Shown: positions 1-8,674 of the stretch, piece after piece | Layout: each line of letters starts with the position of its first letter | Numbering within the stretch: the first letter of the stretch is position 1 | Assembly: GCA_021199275.1 (NCBI GenBank) | Contig: JAJQIJ010000018.1 | Location: 50,667-114,666, forward strand | DNA length: 64,000 nt | Origin: Clostridiales bacterium | GTDB taxonomy: Bacteria; Bacillota; Clostridia; Oscillospirales; Acutalibacteraceae | Direction of reading: 5' to 3' | Position numbers and translations under genes: made by a program | The notes under the pieces: model-generated | Seen by the model: the letters and a program-made list of their open reading frames with translations, nothing else | Told to the model about the DNA's origin: nothing | The model's database searches: none

Positions 1-2
1 CA

Positions 3-1232
3 AACACGGGCTCAACCCTTTTGTCTGCAATGGGCAACCCAAAGCCGTTTCCTATATACTGGGATAAGCTGCTGCTCAATGCGTCACAGGTTACAAACCC
101 CTCTATAGACCCGCTGCGCGAGCCCATGGAAATTCGCACTATTTTAGGGCGAAAGCCTGAAAAGTTAGAGGTAAAAAAGAAAGGCGTGTCAATAACAAAA
201 ATGCCGCCCCAGGTTATGATTGAAACGCCTATTATGTTTTCGGCAATGTCATTCGGCTCAATAAGCCTTAACGCCCAAAAGTCTCTTGCGCTTGCGGCTA
301 AGGAGCTCGGCACACTGTTCAACACGGGCGAAGGCGGGCTGCATGACGACCTTAAGGATTTGGGGCCATGGGCGGTTGTTCAGGTGGCTTCCGGGCGTTT
401 CGGCGTGCATAAAGAATATCTTAACAATTCTAAATTTATTGAAATCAAAATAGGCCAGGGCGCAAAGCCCGGTATAGGCGGGCACCTGCCGGGTGAAAAG
501 GTAAACGTTGAAGTTTCAAACGCAAGAATGATTCCGGTTGGCTCTGACGCAATATCCCCCGCCCCGCACCATGACATTTATTCAATTGAAGACCTGCGCC
601 AGCTGATATGGTCTTTAAAACAGGCCACGGGCGACAAAAAGCCGGTTTCCGTTAAAATAGCAGCAGTGCATAACATTGCCGCAATAGCGTCAGGCGTTGC
701 ACGCGCCGGGGCAGATATTGTGGTAATAGACGGGTTTCGCGGCGGCACAGGCGCTGCCCCCACCAGAATAAGAGACAATGTCGGCATTCCTGTGGAACTT
801 GCGCTTGCCGCGGCAGACCAAAGGCTGCGCGACGAAGGAATTCGTTCAAAGGTTTCACTTGTGGCGGCGGGCTCATTTCGCTGTTCGGCAGACATAGTAA
901 AGGCAATAGCCCTGGGCGCAGACGCGTGTTACATAGCTTCCGCCGCACTTATTGCAATGGGCTGCCACATGTGCCAGACCTGCAACACGGGCAAGTGCAA
1001 CTGGGGCATTGCAACGCAGCGCCCTGACCTGACGCGCAGGTTAAACCCTGAAATAGCGTCTCAGCGCGTAATCAACCTGATTAACGCATGGAACCATGAA
1101 ATAAAAGAAATCATGGGCGGCATGGGCATAAATTCCATAGATTCGCTAAGGGGCAACCGGCTTATGCTAAGGGGAATTGGGCTGACTGAAAAGGAACTTG
1201 AAATATTGGGCGTAAAGCACGCCGGCGAATAG
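3..1232 (+). CDS. Glutamate synthase, FMN-binding synthase domain subunit (archaeal-type split GltB), 5' partial
   Basis: Forms glutamate from 2-oxoglutarate and ammonia on an FMN barrel. The reading frame is open to the left edge, so the N-terminus lies outside the window; the first in-window start (TTG at 21) is probably internal because family members are usually longer. Seen: the barrel motif MSFGSISLNAQKS, the glycine-rich PGIGGHLPG segment, DGFRGGTGAAP (FMN/substrate loop) and a late cysteine cluster GCHMCQTCNTGKC that fits the 3Fe-4S site. It is followed at 22 nt by a polyferredoxin, an FAD/NAD oxidoreductase and a GXGXG subunit, the standard order of the split enzyme. The glutaminase subunit is presumably just upstream. 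Confidence 0.93.
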   Translation, partial: NTGSTLLSAMGNPKPFPIYWDKLLLNASQVTNPSIDPLREPMEIRTILGRKPEKLEVKKKGVSITKMPPQVMIETPIMFSAMSFGSISLNAQKSLALAAKELGTLFNTGEGGLHDDLKDLGPWAVVQVASGRFGVHKEYLNNSKFIEIKIGQGAKPGIGGHLPGEKVNVEVSNARMIPVGSDAISPAPHHDIYSIEDLRQLIWSLKQATGDKKPVSVKIAAVHNIAAIASGVARAGADIVVIDGFRGGTGAAPTRIRDNVGIPVELALAAADQRLRDEGIRSKVSLVAAGSFRCSADIVKAIALGADACYIASAALIAMGCHMCQTCNTGKCNWGIATQRPDLTRRLNPEIASQRVINLINAWNHEIKEIMGGMGINSIDSLRGNRLMLRGIGLTEKELEILGVKHAGE

Positions 1233-1254
1233 CAGGAAAGAGGGTTTACAACAA

Positions 1255-1692
1255 ATGAAAAAGGTATTCGCGCGTGAAGAGCTTTGCATTAACTGCCGCC
1301 TTTGCGAAGTTTATTGCAAAACCTTTCACAGCAAATCTAAAGACATAGTTACGGCATATAAATATGAAGACCCGGAGCCGCAGGCGCGCATTTCGGTTTA
1401 CGGCGGCCGGGTGGCTTCAGTTGCGGTAAACTGCCGCCATTGCGACGACCCTGCCTGTGTAAAGGCATGCATAACCGGCGCCATGCACAAAGACGAAAAA
1501 ACCGGCATTGTGTCTGTTGATGAAAACAAATGCATAGGCTGCATGACATGCCTTGCAGTCTGCCCGGTGGGCTGCATAAAAAGCGGAAAAATTGCTTTTA
1601 AATGCGATTTGTGCGGCGGTGAAGAGCCGCAGTGCGTTAAAAACTGCCCGAACAGAGCGCTTGTTTGGCTTGACGACGGAGGTAAGGTATGA
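1255..1692 (+). CDS. 4Fe-4S polyferredoxin subunit of glutamate synthase operon
   Basis: Electron carrier of 145 residues, predicted to pass electrons between the flavin oxidoreductase and the synthase subunit. Cysteine motifs seen in order: CINCRLCEVYC near residue 11, CRHCDDPACVKAC near 61, CIGCMTCLAVCP near 93 and CDLCGGEEPQCVKNCP near 119, enough for about four clusters. The ATG follows AGGAAAGAGGG. It overlaps the next gene by four bases (ATGA), which indicates translational coupling. The same fold serves other oxidoreductases; the role here rests on operon context. Confidence 0.88.
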   Translation: MKKVFAREELCINCRLCEVYCKTFHSKSKDIVTAYKYEDPEPQARISVYGGRVASVAVNCRHCDDPACVKACITGAMHKDEKTGIVSVDENKCIGCMTCLAVCPVGCIKSGKIAFKCDLCGGEEPQCVKNCPNRALVWLDDGGKV

Positions 1693-2969
1693 AATACATA
1701 ATAGTCGGTGCGTCGGCGGCAGGTCTGTCTGTTGCAGAAACCATTAGAAAATATGACAAAAAAGGCAAAATTACAATTTTCACAAAAGAAAATTATTTGC
1801 CTTACAGCCGCCCGTCAATAAGCTATTACTTAAAAGGCAGGGTGGAAGAAAAAGACATATTTCTGCGAAAAGAGGCTTTTTACCGTGCAAATAACATTGA
1901 AATTATAACCGGCGCGCAAGTTGAAAAAATAGATTGCAAAAAGAAAGAGATTTTCACCGAAAACGGCTCTTACCGCTATGACAGACTTTGCCTGGCAACC
2001 GGCTCTAAGCCTTTTACACCGCCGGTTAAAAATGTTTCAGGCAACAAAAATGTGCTGACTTTTTTAGACCTTGCCACCGTTAAACAGGTAAAAAATCTTG
2101 CGCACAAAGACGCGCGCGCCGTTATCATAGGCGCGGGGCTAATTGGTATGAAAGCGGCTGAAGGGCTGACAAAGGTGTGCAAAAGCGTTGACGTGGTGGA
2201 GCTGTCGCCGCGCGTTTTGCCGTCTATTCTTGACGAAAAAAGCGCCGTTGCCGTAAAAGCATATCTCGAAAAAAACGCTATAAGCTTTCACCTTGAAAAC
2301 ACCGCTGTGCAGGCAAATATTGAAAACGGCCTTGTAAAAAGCGTAATGCTTAAAAACGGGGACGTACTGCCCTGTGATTTGCTTATAATGGCAGTGGGCG
2401 TGCGCCCTGAAACGCAGCTGGCAGAAAACGCAGGGCTGGAAGTAAACAGGGGCATTATTACAAACCCCGAAACAATGCAGACAAGCGACCCTGACATTTA
2501 TGCCGCGGGTGACTGCACCGTGTCGCTTGACATGCTTGACGGGGCTAAAAAAATAATAGCTCTTTGGCCCAACGCAGTGCAGCAGGGGGCCGCTGCCGGC
2601 GCGCAGATGGCAGGCGTGCAGAATTTTACGGGCGGCACTTACAGCGTAAACGCCATAGACTTTTATTCGCTGCGAATATGCACATGCGGGCTTATAAATG
2701 CAAAAGGCGAACAATACCGAGACGAAGTAAAGCAAAGCGGCTCTCTTGAAGACAACAGCTTTAGCTACAAGCGGCTTATTTTTGAAGGCGATTTTCTTGT
2801 GGGATATGTGCTTATAAATTCAAGCGCGAACGCAGGCATATACACAAGTCTTATTTCAAACAAGATTCCGCTTTCGTCTCTTTGCGGCGATATTATGGAA
2901 GAGCCTTCCCTTTTTATGTTTGACAAAAAAACGCGCACACAAAAACTTCGCGGGGGTGTTGAAATATGA
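1689..2969 (+). CDS. FAD/NAD(P)-dependent oxidoreductase (glutamate synthase small-subunit role)
   Basis: Class I pyridine-nucleotide:disulfide-type flavoprotein of 426 residues. Seen: an N-terminal FAD dinucleotide motif (IIVGASAAGLSVAE), a second Rossmann motif near residue 150 (VIIGAGLIGMKAAE) for NAD(P)H, and the C-terminal FAD motif DPDIYAAGDC. No redox-active CxxC pair is visible, so it is more like nitrite reductase/NADH oxidase relatives than thioredoxin reductase. It probably oxidises NAD(P)H and feeds the adjacent polyferredoxin. It overlaps both neighbours by ATGA. Confidence 0.9.
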   Translation: MKYIIVGASAAGLSVAETIRKYDKKGKITIFTKENYLPYSRPSISYYLKGRVEEKDIFLRKEAFYRANNIEIITGAQVEKIDCKKKEIFTENGSYRYDRLCLATGSKPFTPPVKNVSGNKNVLTFLDLATVKQVKNLAHKDARAVIIGAGLIGMKAAEGLTKVCKSVDVVELSPRVLPSILDEKSAVAVKAYLEKNAISFHLENTAVQANIENGLVKSVMLKNGDVLPCDLLIMAVGVRPETQLAENAGLEVNRGIITNPETMQTSDPDIYAAGDCTVSLDMLDGAKKIIALWPNAVQQGAAAGAQMAGVQNFTGGTYSVNAIDFYSLRICTCGLINAKGEQYRDEVKQSGSLEDNSFSYKRLIFEGDFLVGYVLINSSANAGIYTSLISNKIPLSSLCGDIMEEPSLFMFDKKTRTQKLRGGVEI

Positions 2970-3700
2970 GCATTGTTGCAGGGCTTGAAAGGTATGAAAA
3001 GCTAAACGAGACAATCAAAGCCGAACTGCAAAGCAAAAATAAAATAAAGGTTAACGACGTCAACGGGCAGCGATATATCGGCTGCGCGCTTGACAGCGGA
3101 AAAACTATTGAAATTCACGGCACGCCCGGCAATGATTTGGCGTGTTACTTAAACGGCGGCAAAATTATTGTTTACGGCAACTGCCAAGACGCAGTGGGCA
3201 ACACAATGAACGGCGGCGAAATAATAGTGCACGGGCACAGCGGAGACGCCATGGGTTACGGCATGCGAGACGGGCAGATTTATATTCGTGACAATGTCGC
3301 CTGCCGCGGCGGTATTCATATGAAAGAATTTGAAAACATGAAGCCCGTGCTGGTAATAGGCCAAAACGCGGGCGCGTTTTTGGGCGAATATATGGCGGGC
3401 GGCACAATTGTGCTGCTTGGTCTTGGGCTTGCGCGCGGCGAAAAGTTGTTTGGCACGCACTGCGCGTCCGGCATGCACGGCGGAAAAATTTTTGTGCGCG
3501 GGCGTATTCCGAAAGAAAATCTTTCAGCCAACATAAAAGTTACAGAGCTTAATTCACAAGACGAAAAAGAATTGAAGCAATATATAAAAAAGTATTGCAA
3601 ATGTTTTTCAATTGATTATAATGAAATCATATCAAAACCTTTTAAAAAATTAGTGCCGGCAACTTCACGGCCCTATGCGAATTTATACACGCCAAATTAA
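2966..3700 (+). CDS. Glutamate synthase GXGXG-domain subunit (GltB domain 3)
   Basis: Right-handed beta-helix subunit corresponding to the C-terminal domain of bacterial GltB, 244 residues. Seen: serial glycine-rich turns such as LNGGKIIVYGNCQDAVG, MNGGEIIVHGHSGDAMG and MAGGTIVLLGLG, about 20 residues apart, as expected for the GXGXG helix. It probably scaffolds the synthase subunit. It overlaps the oxidoreductase by four bases. purF begins 27 nt downstream with its own ribosome site, so glutamate synthesis and glutamine-dependent purine synthesis may be co-expressed. Confidence 0.9.
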   Translation: MSIVAGLERYEKLNETIKAELQSKNKIKVNDVNGQRYIGCALDSGKTIEIHGTPGNDLACYLNGGKIIVYGNCQDAVGNTMNGGEIIVHGHSGDAMGYGMRDGQIYIRDNVACRGGIHMKEFENMKPVLVIGQNAGAFLGEYMAGGTIVLLGLGLARGEKLFGTHCASGMHGGKIFVRGRIPKENLSANIKVTELNSQDEKELKQYIKKYCKCFSIDYNEIISKPFKKLVPATSRPYANLYTPN

Positions 3701-3727
3701 AAGAAGCTTTAACAGAGAGGGAAATTT

Positions 3728-5179
3728 ATGTTCAACAGTTTACATGAGGAATGCGGCGTTTTCGGAATTTTTGAAAACAAAACAACCGACGTTGCGGGCG
3801 CGGCATATCTTGCGCTTTTTGCGCTGCAGCACCGCGGGCAGGAATCTTGCGGAATAGCAGTTAACGACGACGGCGTATTTTCGCACTGCCACGGCGACGG
3901 GCTTGTGCCCGATGTTTTCACGCGCGAAAAGCTTGAAAAGCTTGGCAGCGGCAACGCCGCGATAGGCCATGTGCGCTATTCCACCACCGGGGGCGACAAC
4001 CCCAACAACGTGCAGCCGCTGGTAATTCGCCATTTTAAGGGCAATTTGGCTGTTGCGCATAACGGCAACCTGATAAACGCGTTTGAAATTCGCGGGCATT
4101 TTGAACACACGGGCGCAATTTTTCACGGCACGTCTGACACGGAAGCGCTTGCATATTCAATAGTCTGTGAAAGACTTACAAGCAAAACCACCGAAGAGGC
4201 CATTTCAAAGGTTATGGACAAAGTAAAGGGCGCGTATTCAAGCATTGTTATGACAGCCACTAAAATGATTGCTTTTCGTGACCCTAACGGCTTTCGCCCG
4301 CTCTGTCTTGGGCAGACTGAAGACGGGGCATGGGTAGTGGCTTCAGAATCTTGCGCGCTGGACGCAATAGGCGCGCGCCTGGTGCGCGACATACGCCCGG
4401 GTGAAATTTTAACAATAGGCGCCGGCGGCATAACTTCAAATACAACCCACTGCACAAAGCATTGCGGCCATTGTGTTTTTGAATATATATATTTTGCACG
4501 CCCTGATTCCGTTATAGACGGCTTTTCCGTGCAGCACGCCCGCATGCGCGCGGGTGAATTTTTAGCCAAGGAAAGCCCGGTGGAAGCTGACGTGGTAATC
4601 GGCGTGCCCGATTCCGGGCTGGACGCCGCGCTCGGCTATTCAAAAGTAAGCGGCATTCCTTACGGCGTGGGCTTTATTAAAAATAAATATGTGGGCAGAA
4701 GCTTTATTCAGCCCAGCCAAAAGCAGCGCGAAGACGCCGTCAGAATTAAGCTCAACGTAATTAAAGAAAACATTAAGGGCAGACGCGTTATTATGATTGA
4801 CGATTCAATAGTTCGCGGCACAACCTGCGCAAGAATAGTAAATCTGCTGCGCGAAGCTGGCGCTAAAGAAGTTCATATGCGCGTGTCTTCCCCGCCATTT
4901 AAATACCCGTGCTATTTCGGCACAGATGTTGACAGCAAGAAAAATTTAATTGCCTGCAAATATGACACGGTTGAAGAAATTGCAAAGGAAATCGGCGTTG
5001 ATTCCCTTGCATATTTGTCAATCAGCGCTACGCATAAGCTGGTGGATATACCCGGCTTTTCCGTGTGCGACGGGTGCTTTACAGGCAAATACCCCGTAGA
5101 CGTGCCCAAGGAACAGCCGAAAGACAAGTTTGAAACAAAGCTCAATCAATTTTCGCCTTATTATCAAATACTTGACTAA
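3728..5179 (+). CDS. purF: Amidophosphoribosyltransferase
   Basis: First committed step of purine synthesis: PRPP plus glutamine gives phosphoribosylamine. An eight-residue propeptide precedes the predicted nucleophile Cys9 (MFNSLHEECGVFGIF), followed by the Ntn-glutaminase (to about residue 230) and the phosphoribosyltransferase domain with the PRPP loop VIMIDDSIVRGTT. Cysteines in CVFEYIYF, PCYFGTD and VCDGCFTG match the [4Fe-4S] ligands of the B. subtilis type. Length (483 residues) is normal. The ATG follows AGAGAGGGAAA. The stop codon is embedded in the promoter of the downstream tRNA. Confidence 0.96.
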   Translation: MFNSLHEECGVFGIFENKTTDVAGAAYLALFALQHRGQESCGIAVNDDGVFSHCHGDGLVPDVFTREKLEKLGSGNAAIGHVRYSTTGGDNPNNVQPLVIRHFKGNLAVAHNGNLINAFEIRGHFEHTGAIFHGTSDTEALAYSIVCERLTSKTTEEAISKVMDKVKGAYSSIVMTATKMIAFRDPNGFRPLCLGQTEDGAWVVASESCALDAIGARLVRDIRPGEILTIGAGGITSNTTHCTKHCGHCVFEYIYFARPDSVIDGFSVQHARMRAGEFLAKESPVEADVVIGVPDSGLDAALGYSKVSGIPYGVGFIKNKYVGRSFIQPSQKQREDAVRIKLNVIKENIKGRRVIMIDDSIVRGTTCARIVNLLREAGAKEVHMRVSSPPFKYPCYFGTDVDSKKNLIACKYDTVEEIAKEIGVDSLAYLSISATHKLVDIPGFSVCDGCFTGKYPVDVPKEQPKDKFETKLNQFSPYYQILD

Positions 5180-5200
5180 TTCGTTAAAATATAGTAATAT
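5172..5200 (+). promoter_or_regulatory. Sigma-A promoter of tRNA-Ser
   Basis: TTGACT (5172-5177), 17 nt spacer, TAATAT (5195-5200), about 36 nt before the tRNA 5' end. The -35 box overlaps the last codons and stop of purF. Confidence 0.75.
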
Positions 5201-5236
5201 ATTACCCGGCTGAAGTGCAAACTGAGCTTTGCTCAT

Positions 5237-5328
5237 GCAGATGTGTCCGAGCTGGCCGAAGGAGCACGATTGGAAATCGTGTAAACGGCAAAACCGTTTC
5301 CGGGGTTCGAATCCCCGCATCTGCGCCA
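5237..5328 (+). tRNA. tRNA-Ser (anticodon GGA)
   Basis: Class II tRNA of 92 nt with encoded CCA. Acceptor stem GCAGATG pairs with CATCTGC. The anticodon stem CACGA/TCGTG encloses loop TTGGAAA, with anticodon GGA at 5272-5274 reading UCC/UCU. A long variable arm (stem around AACGGCAAAACCGTT) and the T-loop GGTTCGAATCC are present. It has its own promoter and a strong terminator directly after it. Confidence 0.97.
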
Positions 5329-5331
5329 CAC

Positions 5332-5366
5332 CGCCGCGAACTGTTAATTGTTCGCGGCGTTTTTTA
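5332..5366 (+). terminator. Intrinsic terminator after tRNA-Ser
   Basis: Nine-base-pair stem GCCGCGAAC/GTTCGCGGC, 8-nt loop, then six T. It begins four bases after the CCA end. Confidence 0.9.
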
Positions 5367-5485
5367 TGCCTGCGCGCAGAAAACGGCTGTGGCGGCTAAA
5401 TGCGGCAGCCTGCAAGCTTTCAATTCCGCCAGCCGCGCCATTTGGCGCCTAAGCAACGGCCGAAAAAGCGTTTTATTTAATGACA

Positions 5486-5521
5486 AATAAAAAACACCCG
5501 CCGCTTTTAAAGCGGCGGGCA
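5486..5521 (-). terminator. Intrinsic terminator of the CAP-domain gene
   Basis: On the minus strand a GC-rich stem CCCGCCGC/GCGGCGGG extended by A-T pairs, followed by a T-rich run. It lies about 47 nt after the stop of the gene at 5568. Between this and the tRNA terminator (5367-5485) nothing recognisable was seen. Confidence 0.85.
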
Positions 5522-5567
5522 GTCTGTATAAACTGACTTAAAGTGCGCATTGCTTTTTCTTTTGCTG

Positions 5568-7067
5568 TTAAGCTTTTGTAGTAACGGTTTTTGCATTTGA
5601 CCAGCTTGAATACAGCTTTACGGATTTACCGTTTACTTTCACTGTTTTGTAAGTGCGCACGCGGACATAATATGTTTTATTTGCAGCCAACCCGGTAATG
5701 GTTAAGCTTTTTTTGCTGTTGTCTGAAATTGTTTTAGTGCCTTTCGGCGAAAAGCTGCTGCTTTTTGAATATTGCACCTGGTAACCTGTTGTCTGCGTGG
5801 TGACCTTGTTCCATTTTACCGTAAAGCCCTGACTTTTAGCGCTGACGCTGCTTATTGACGTGCCCTTCGGTTTTATTGTAAACACTTTTTTAACAGTGCC
5901 GCTGTATTTGCCTTTAAACTTGATTTGCACATAATATTTTCCAACCGACTTCATTGAAGACACGGCTTTGCCTGTTTTACAGCTGATGTAGCTGACTGTG
6001 TAATATTTTGACGAAATTGTGTTACCCTTGCCGTCTTTAACCGTAACCTTGGGCTTTTTTACATTGCCGGTGTAAGTGCAAACTGTTTTTGACAGCGTGC
6101 AATTGCCAACACATTTTACGCTTGCGCTTGTTAGAGCCGAGCTGCTGCAATATGACGAAGCTTTGCTCCACTGTGACTTTGAGCCGGAATATGTAACTGT
6201 TTTCAGCCCGGAACAGCTGTCAAACGCACCGGAACATATTTTGGTAACGGTGTTTTCAATTTTTATTGAAGTCATGTTGCCGCAGCCGAGAAAGGCATAT
6301 GAGCCTATCGTTGTTACTCCGCTTTTTATAACCACTTTTTTAATATAGCTGCTGTAACTTGCCCACGGTGCAGTTGAAACCAAAGTTCCGTTTCCGTAAT
6401 AGCTTGAATAATTTTTCATTTTTCCGCTGCCGCTTATAGTCAGCGTATAGGTGTCTGTGTCAAAAGAATATTTCACATCGCTGCCGCAGCTGCCGCTTTT
6501 ATTTAACCACGCCTTTGTTTCAACAGCGGTTGACAGCGCCACCTTAACCTTTACAGGCTTTATACCTGCGGGCGTGTAATCTTCGCAGCTGCCCGCGCTG
6601 AAAGCCTGCACCCAATACATTATGCCGTCGCAGTAAAAACAGCCTATTCCTATTTTTGTGTAATTGCTGCTTAAAATATTGGCTTTGTGCCCGCTTGAGT
6701 TCATCCAGCTTACCATTACTTCGTCAGCCGACATCTGGCCCCACGCAATATTTTCGCCCATAGTGTAAGTCCATGTATATGCCGTGTCTGCCGAAGAGCC
6801 GTTTGGCCTGGTGTGTGAAAAGCTGACTGCCAGTTCGGCAGCGCGCAGCATGGCCTCTTTAGTCAGGGTTTCATCTGCATCAAGGGCAGAAACGCCGTTT
6901 GCAGCGCGTTGTTTGTTGACAAGCTTTAAAACACTGTTTGAATAGTCGTAATAAAACGTGCCGGTAACTGTTGTTGTGTCTGAAGACGCGCTTGCGCTCA
7001 GGCTGACTGTGGCATTTATGCTAAACAGCATTACAGCGGCGCATAACAAGCTTAATACCTTTTTCAT
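5568..7067 (-). CDS. Secreted CAP/SCP-domain protein with BspA-like LRR, Ig-like and FN3 modules
   Basis: Exported modular protein of 499 residues. Signal peptide at residues 1-27 (KK, hydrophobic core, ASASS). The CAP domain is at about 42-157, with FSHTRPNG near 83, GENIAWG near 104 and SSGHKANIL near 124. A BspA-type leucine-rich stretch runs from about 190 to 310 (WASYSSYIKKVVIKSGVTTI, CSGAFDSCSGLKTVTYSG), an Ig-like/Big_3-type module from 325 to 400, and a fibronectin type III domain from 402 to the end. No sortase motif or membrane anchor is visible. The CAP fold is found in spore-coat and host-interaction proteins; the substrate is unknown. It is monocistronic with its own terminator. 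Confidence 0.88.
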   Translation of the reverse strand: MKKVLSLLCAAVMLFSINATVSLSASASSDTTTVTGTFYYDYSNSVLKLVNKQRAANGVSALDADETLTKEAMLRAAELAVSFSHTRPNGSSADTAYTWTYTMGENIAWGQMSADEVMVSWMNSSGHKANILSSNYTKIGIGCFYCDGIMYWVQAFSAGSCEDYTPAGIKPVKVKVALSTAVETKAWLNKSGSCGSDVKYSFDTDTYTLTISGSGKMKNYSSYYGNGTLVSTAPWASYSSYIKKVVIKSGVTTIGSYAFLGCGNMTSIKIENTVTKICSGAFDSCSGLKTVTYSGSKSQWSKASSYCSSSALTSASVKCVGNCTLSKTVCTYTGNVKKPKVTVKDGKGNTISSKYYTVSYISCKTGKAVSSMKSVGKYYVQIKFKGKYSGTVKKVFTIKPKGTSISSVSAKSQGFTVKWNKVTTQTTGYQVQYSKSSSFSPKGTKTISDNSKKSLTITGLAANKTYYVRVRTYKTVKVNGKSVKLYSSWSNAKTVTTKA

Positions 7068-7180
7068 TTTTTCACCCCATTAAATTACGGAAAGCTAAGC
7101 GTTTTCGGCACGCCATTGCAATGCGGTGCGTTGCCCGCTGAGCCATTTTCGTGTTGATATATTTTAAAATATTTTCAACC

Positions 7181-7193
7181 ACAATATTATTGT
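7181..7193. promoter_or_regulatory. Palindrome in upstream region of CAP gene
   Basis: Perfect palindrome ACAATA-T-TATTGT in an AT-rich stretch 114 nt before the CAP gene start. A weak TTGTGG-17-TATATC promoter on the minus strand overlaps its edge. Possible operator; no regulator can be named. Confidence 0.3.
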
Positions 7194-7264
7194 ACTAAAA
7201 AATTTAATGTTTTACAACATGATTTTCGAACAATTTTGCCCTAAGCTCAAATAAGTTCACGCAT

Positions 7265-8488
7265 TTAGCGGCGAAAGGTGTAAGCGCTGTCAATGTGGGA
7301 AGACGCATTGACAAACGGGCTTTCACGGTAAAGCAGCGCGCATTTCAGCGCGTCTTCCCCATAGCGCAGCCTTATGTTGTCAACAGCCGTTTCAAGCCTT
7401 TCAAGCTTTTGCTCTTTTTGCACATGCCCGTAAAAATCAAGCTGCACCGCGCTGTCGCACCCGAAATCGCACACCGCAACGCCTATGCTGCGCACAGGAA
7501 ATTGCCACAAATAATTTTCACGAAACAATTTTAACGCGGCATTTCTTATTTCAGATGACACGCAAGTGTAATTTAAAAGCGGGCACCTGCGCGTAAAGCT
7601 TACAAACTGGCTGTCTTTTACGGTAATAACAACCGTTTTGCCCTTTAAGCTCTGCTTTCGCATGCGGGCGGAAACCTTGTCTGCCAGCAAGGTAAGCATT
7701 AGCTTGACATCATTGTCTGTGCACATGTCTTTAGGCGTGGTGAAAGAATTTCCTATGCTTTTAACAGCGCTGCTTTCGCCTGCCCTGCGCACCTCTGCCA
7801 TGTCAAGCCCCCTGGCTGAATTTTGCAGCGCAACGCCGTTTTTACCCAGGGTGGCGCTTATAAAGCCGCTGTTTGCAAGCGCAAGTTCACCAATTGTGTT
7901 TATTCCGTAAGCTTTCAGCTTTTGCTCTGTTTTGGGGCCTAAATACAGCAAATTGCCGCACGGGGAGCGCCAGACTATTTCCTTATAATTTTCTTTTGTA
8001 ATAACAGTGGTGGCGTCAGGCTTTTTGTAGTCAGAGCCGAATTTTGCAAAAGTCTTATTCCACGACACGCCCACGCTGACTGTTATGCCGACTTCGCGCT
8101 TGATTTTTTCCCTTATTTCATTTGCCGCTTTTTCGCTGCTGCCGCCGAGACGCGTTATGTCCACCCAGTTTTCATCAAGCCCGAAAGGCTCTATATAGTC
8201 TGAATATTCGGCTATGATTGCCCTGACGGCGTTTGAAAATTTAATGTAAAGCGGAAAATCAGGTTCAATTACAATTAGCTGCGGGCACTTCCTTTTGGCC
8301 TCTGTAATCGGTTCGCCGGTTTTAATTCCGAAATGCTTTGCAATTTCGTTTTTGGTAAGAATAATTCCATGGCGCTCTTCCGCACTGCCGCCCACCGCAA
8401 CGGGTTTCAGGCGTATGGCGGGGTTTTTCAGGCATTCAACGGAAGCGTAAAATTTATTACAGTCTATATGAAGTATACTTCTGTCCAT
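7265..8488 (-). CDS. dinB: Y-family DNA polymerase IV (translesion)
   Basis: Error-prone lesion-bypass polymerase of 407 residues. Seen: the N-terminal catalytic aspartate motif ILHIDCNKFYASVE, the palm acidic pair in GLDENWVDIT (the usual SxDE serine is replaced by leucine, but D and E are kept), the helix-hairpin-helix region LKAYGINTIGELA and a little-finger domain. ATG at 8488 is chosen because GAAAGG lies 8 nt upstream; a TTG five codons earlier would sit inside the ribosome site. A consensus promoter and a LexA-type box directly precede it, so DNA-damage induction is likely. It could be a DinB or UmuC-like paralogue. Confidence 0.92.
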   Translation of the reverse strand: MDRSILHIDCNKFYASVECLKNPAIRLKPVAVGGSAEERHGIILTKNEIAKHFGIKTGEPITEAKRKCPQLIVIEPDFPLYIKFSNAVRAIIAEYSDYIEPFGLDENWVDITRLGGSSEKAANEIREKIKREVGITVSVGVSWNKTFAKFGSDYKKPDATTVITKENYKEIVWRSPCGNLLYLGPKTEQKLKAYGINTIGELALANSGFISATLGKNGVALQNSARGLDMAEVRRAGESSAVKSIGNSFTTPKDMCTDNDVKLMLTLLADKVSARMRKQSLKGKTVVITVKDSQFVSFTRRCPLLNYTCVSSEIRNAALKLFRENYLWQFPVRSIGVAVCDFGCDSAVQLDFYGHVQKEQKLERLETAVDNIRLRYGEDALKCALLYRESPFVNASSHIDSAYTFRR

Positions 8489-8500
8489 ACTTAAGCCTTT

Positions 8501-8514
8501 CAAACATTTGTTCT
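8501..8514 (-). promoter_or_regulatory. LexA-type SOS box of dinB
   Basis: Minus strand AGAACAAATGTTTG, close to the Gram-positive LexA consensus CGAAC-N4-GTTYG. It sits just downstream of the -10 box, where repressor binding would block initiation. No LexA gene is in the window. Confidence 0.65.
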
Positions 8515-8522
8515 ATAAGGCT

Positions 8523-8551
8523 ATTTTACAACTCTTTTTACGTTTTGTCAA
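8523..8551 (-). promoter_or_regulatory. Sigma-A promoter of dinB
   Basis: Minus strand TTGACA, 17 nt, TAAAAT. Start is predicted about 30 nt before the dinB ATG, overlapping the LexA-type box. Confidence 0.8.
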
Positions 8552-8567
8552 CAGGTAAAAAATGCAC

Positions 8568-8590
8568 AAAAAAGCCCCGCAGGGCTTTTG
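8568..8590 (-). terminator. Terminator after the RNA methyltransferase gene
   Basis: Hairpin AAAAGCCC-TGCG-GGGCTTTTTT on the minus strand, about 85 nt past the stop at 8675. It separates that transcript from dinB. Confidence 0.8.
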
Positions 8591-8674
8591 GGGGCAACAG
8601 TGTCAGGCAAATCATGAAAAGCGGCAAGCAACAGAAAAGGCGCCGCCGGTTAAAAACCGCACTGACGGCTTGAA

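Noticed and set aside
1976..2735. Long minus-strand open frames over the glutamate synthase genes
   Set aside because: Composition shadows of real genes: no ribosome sites, no recognisable motifs, and the plus-strand genes are complete families.
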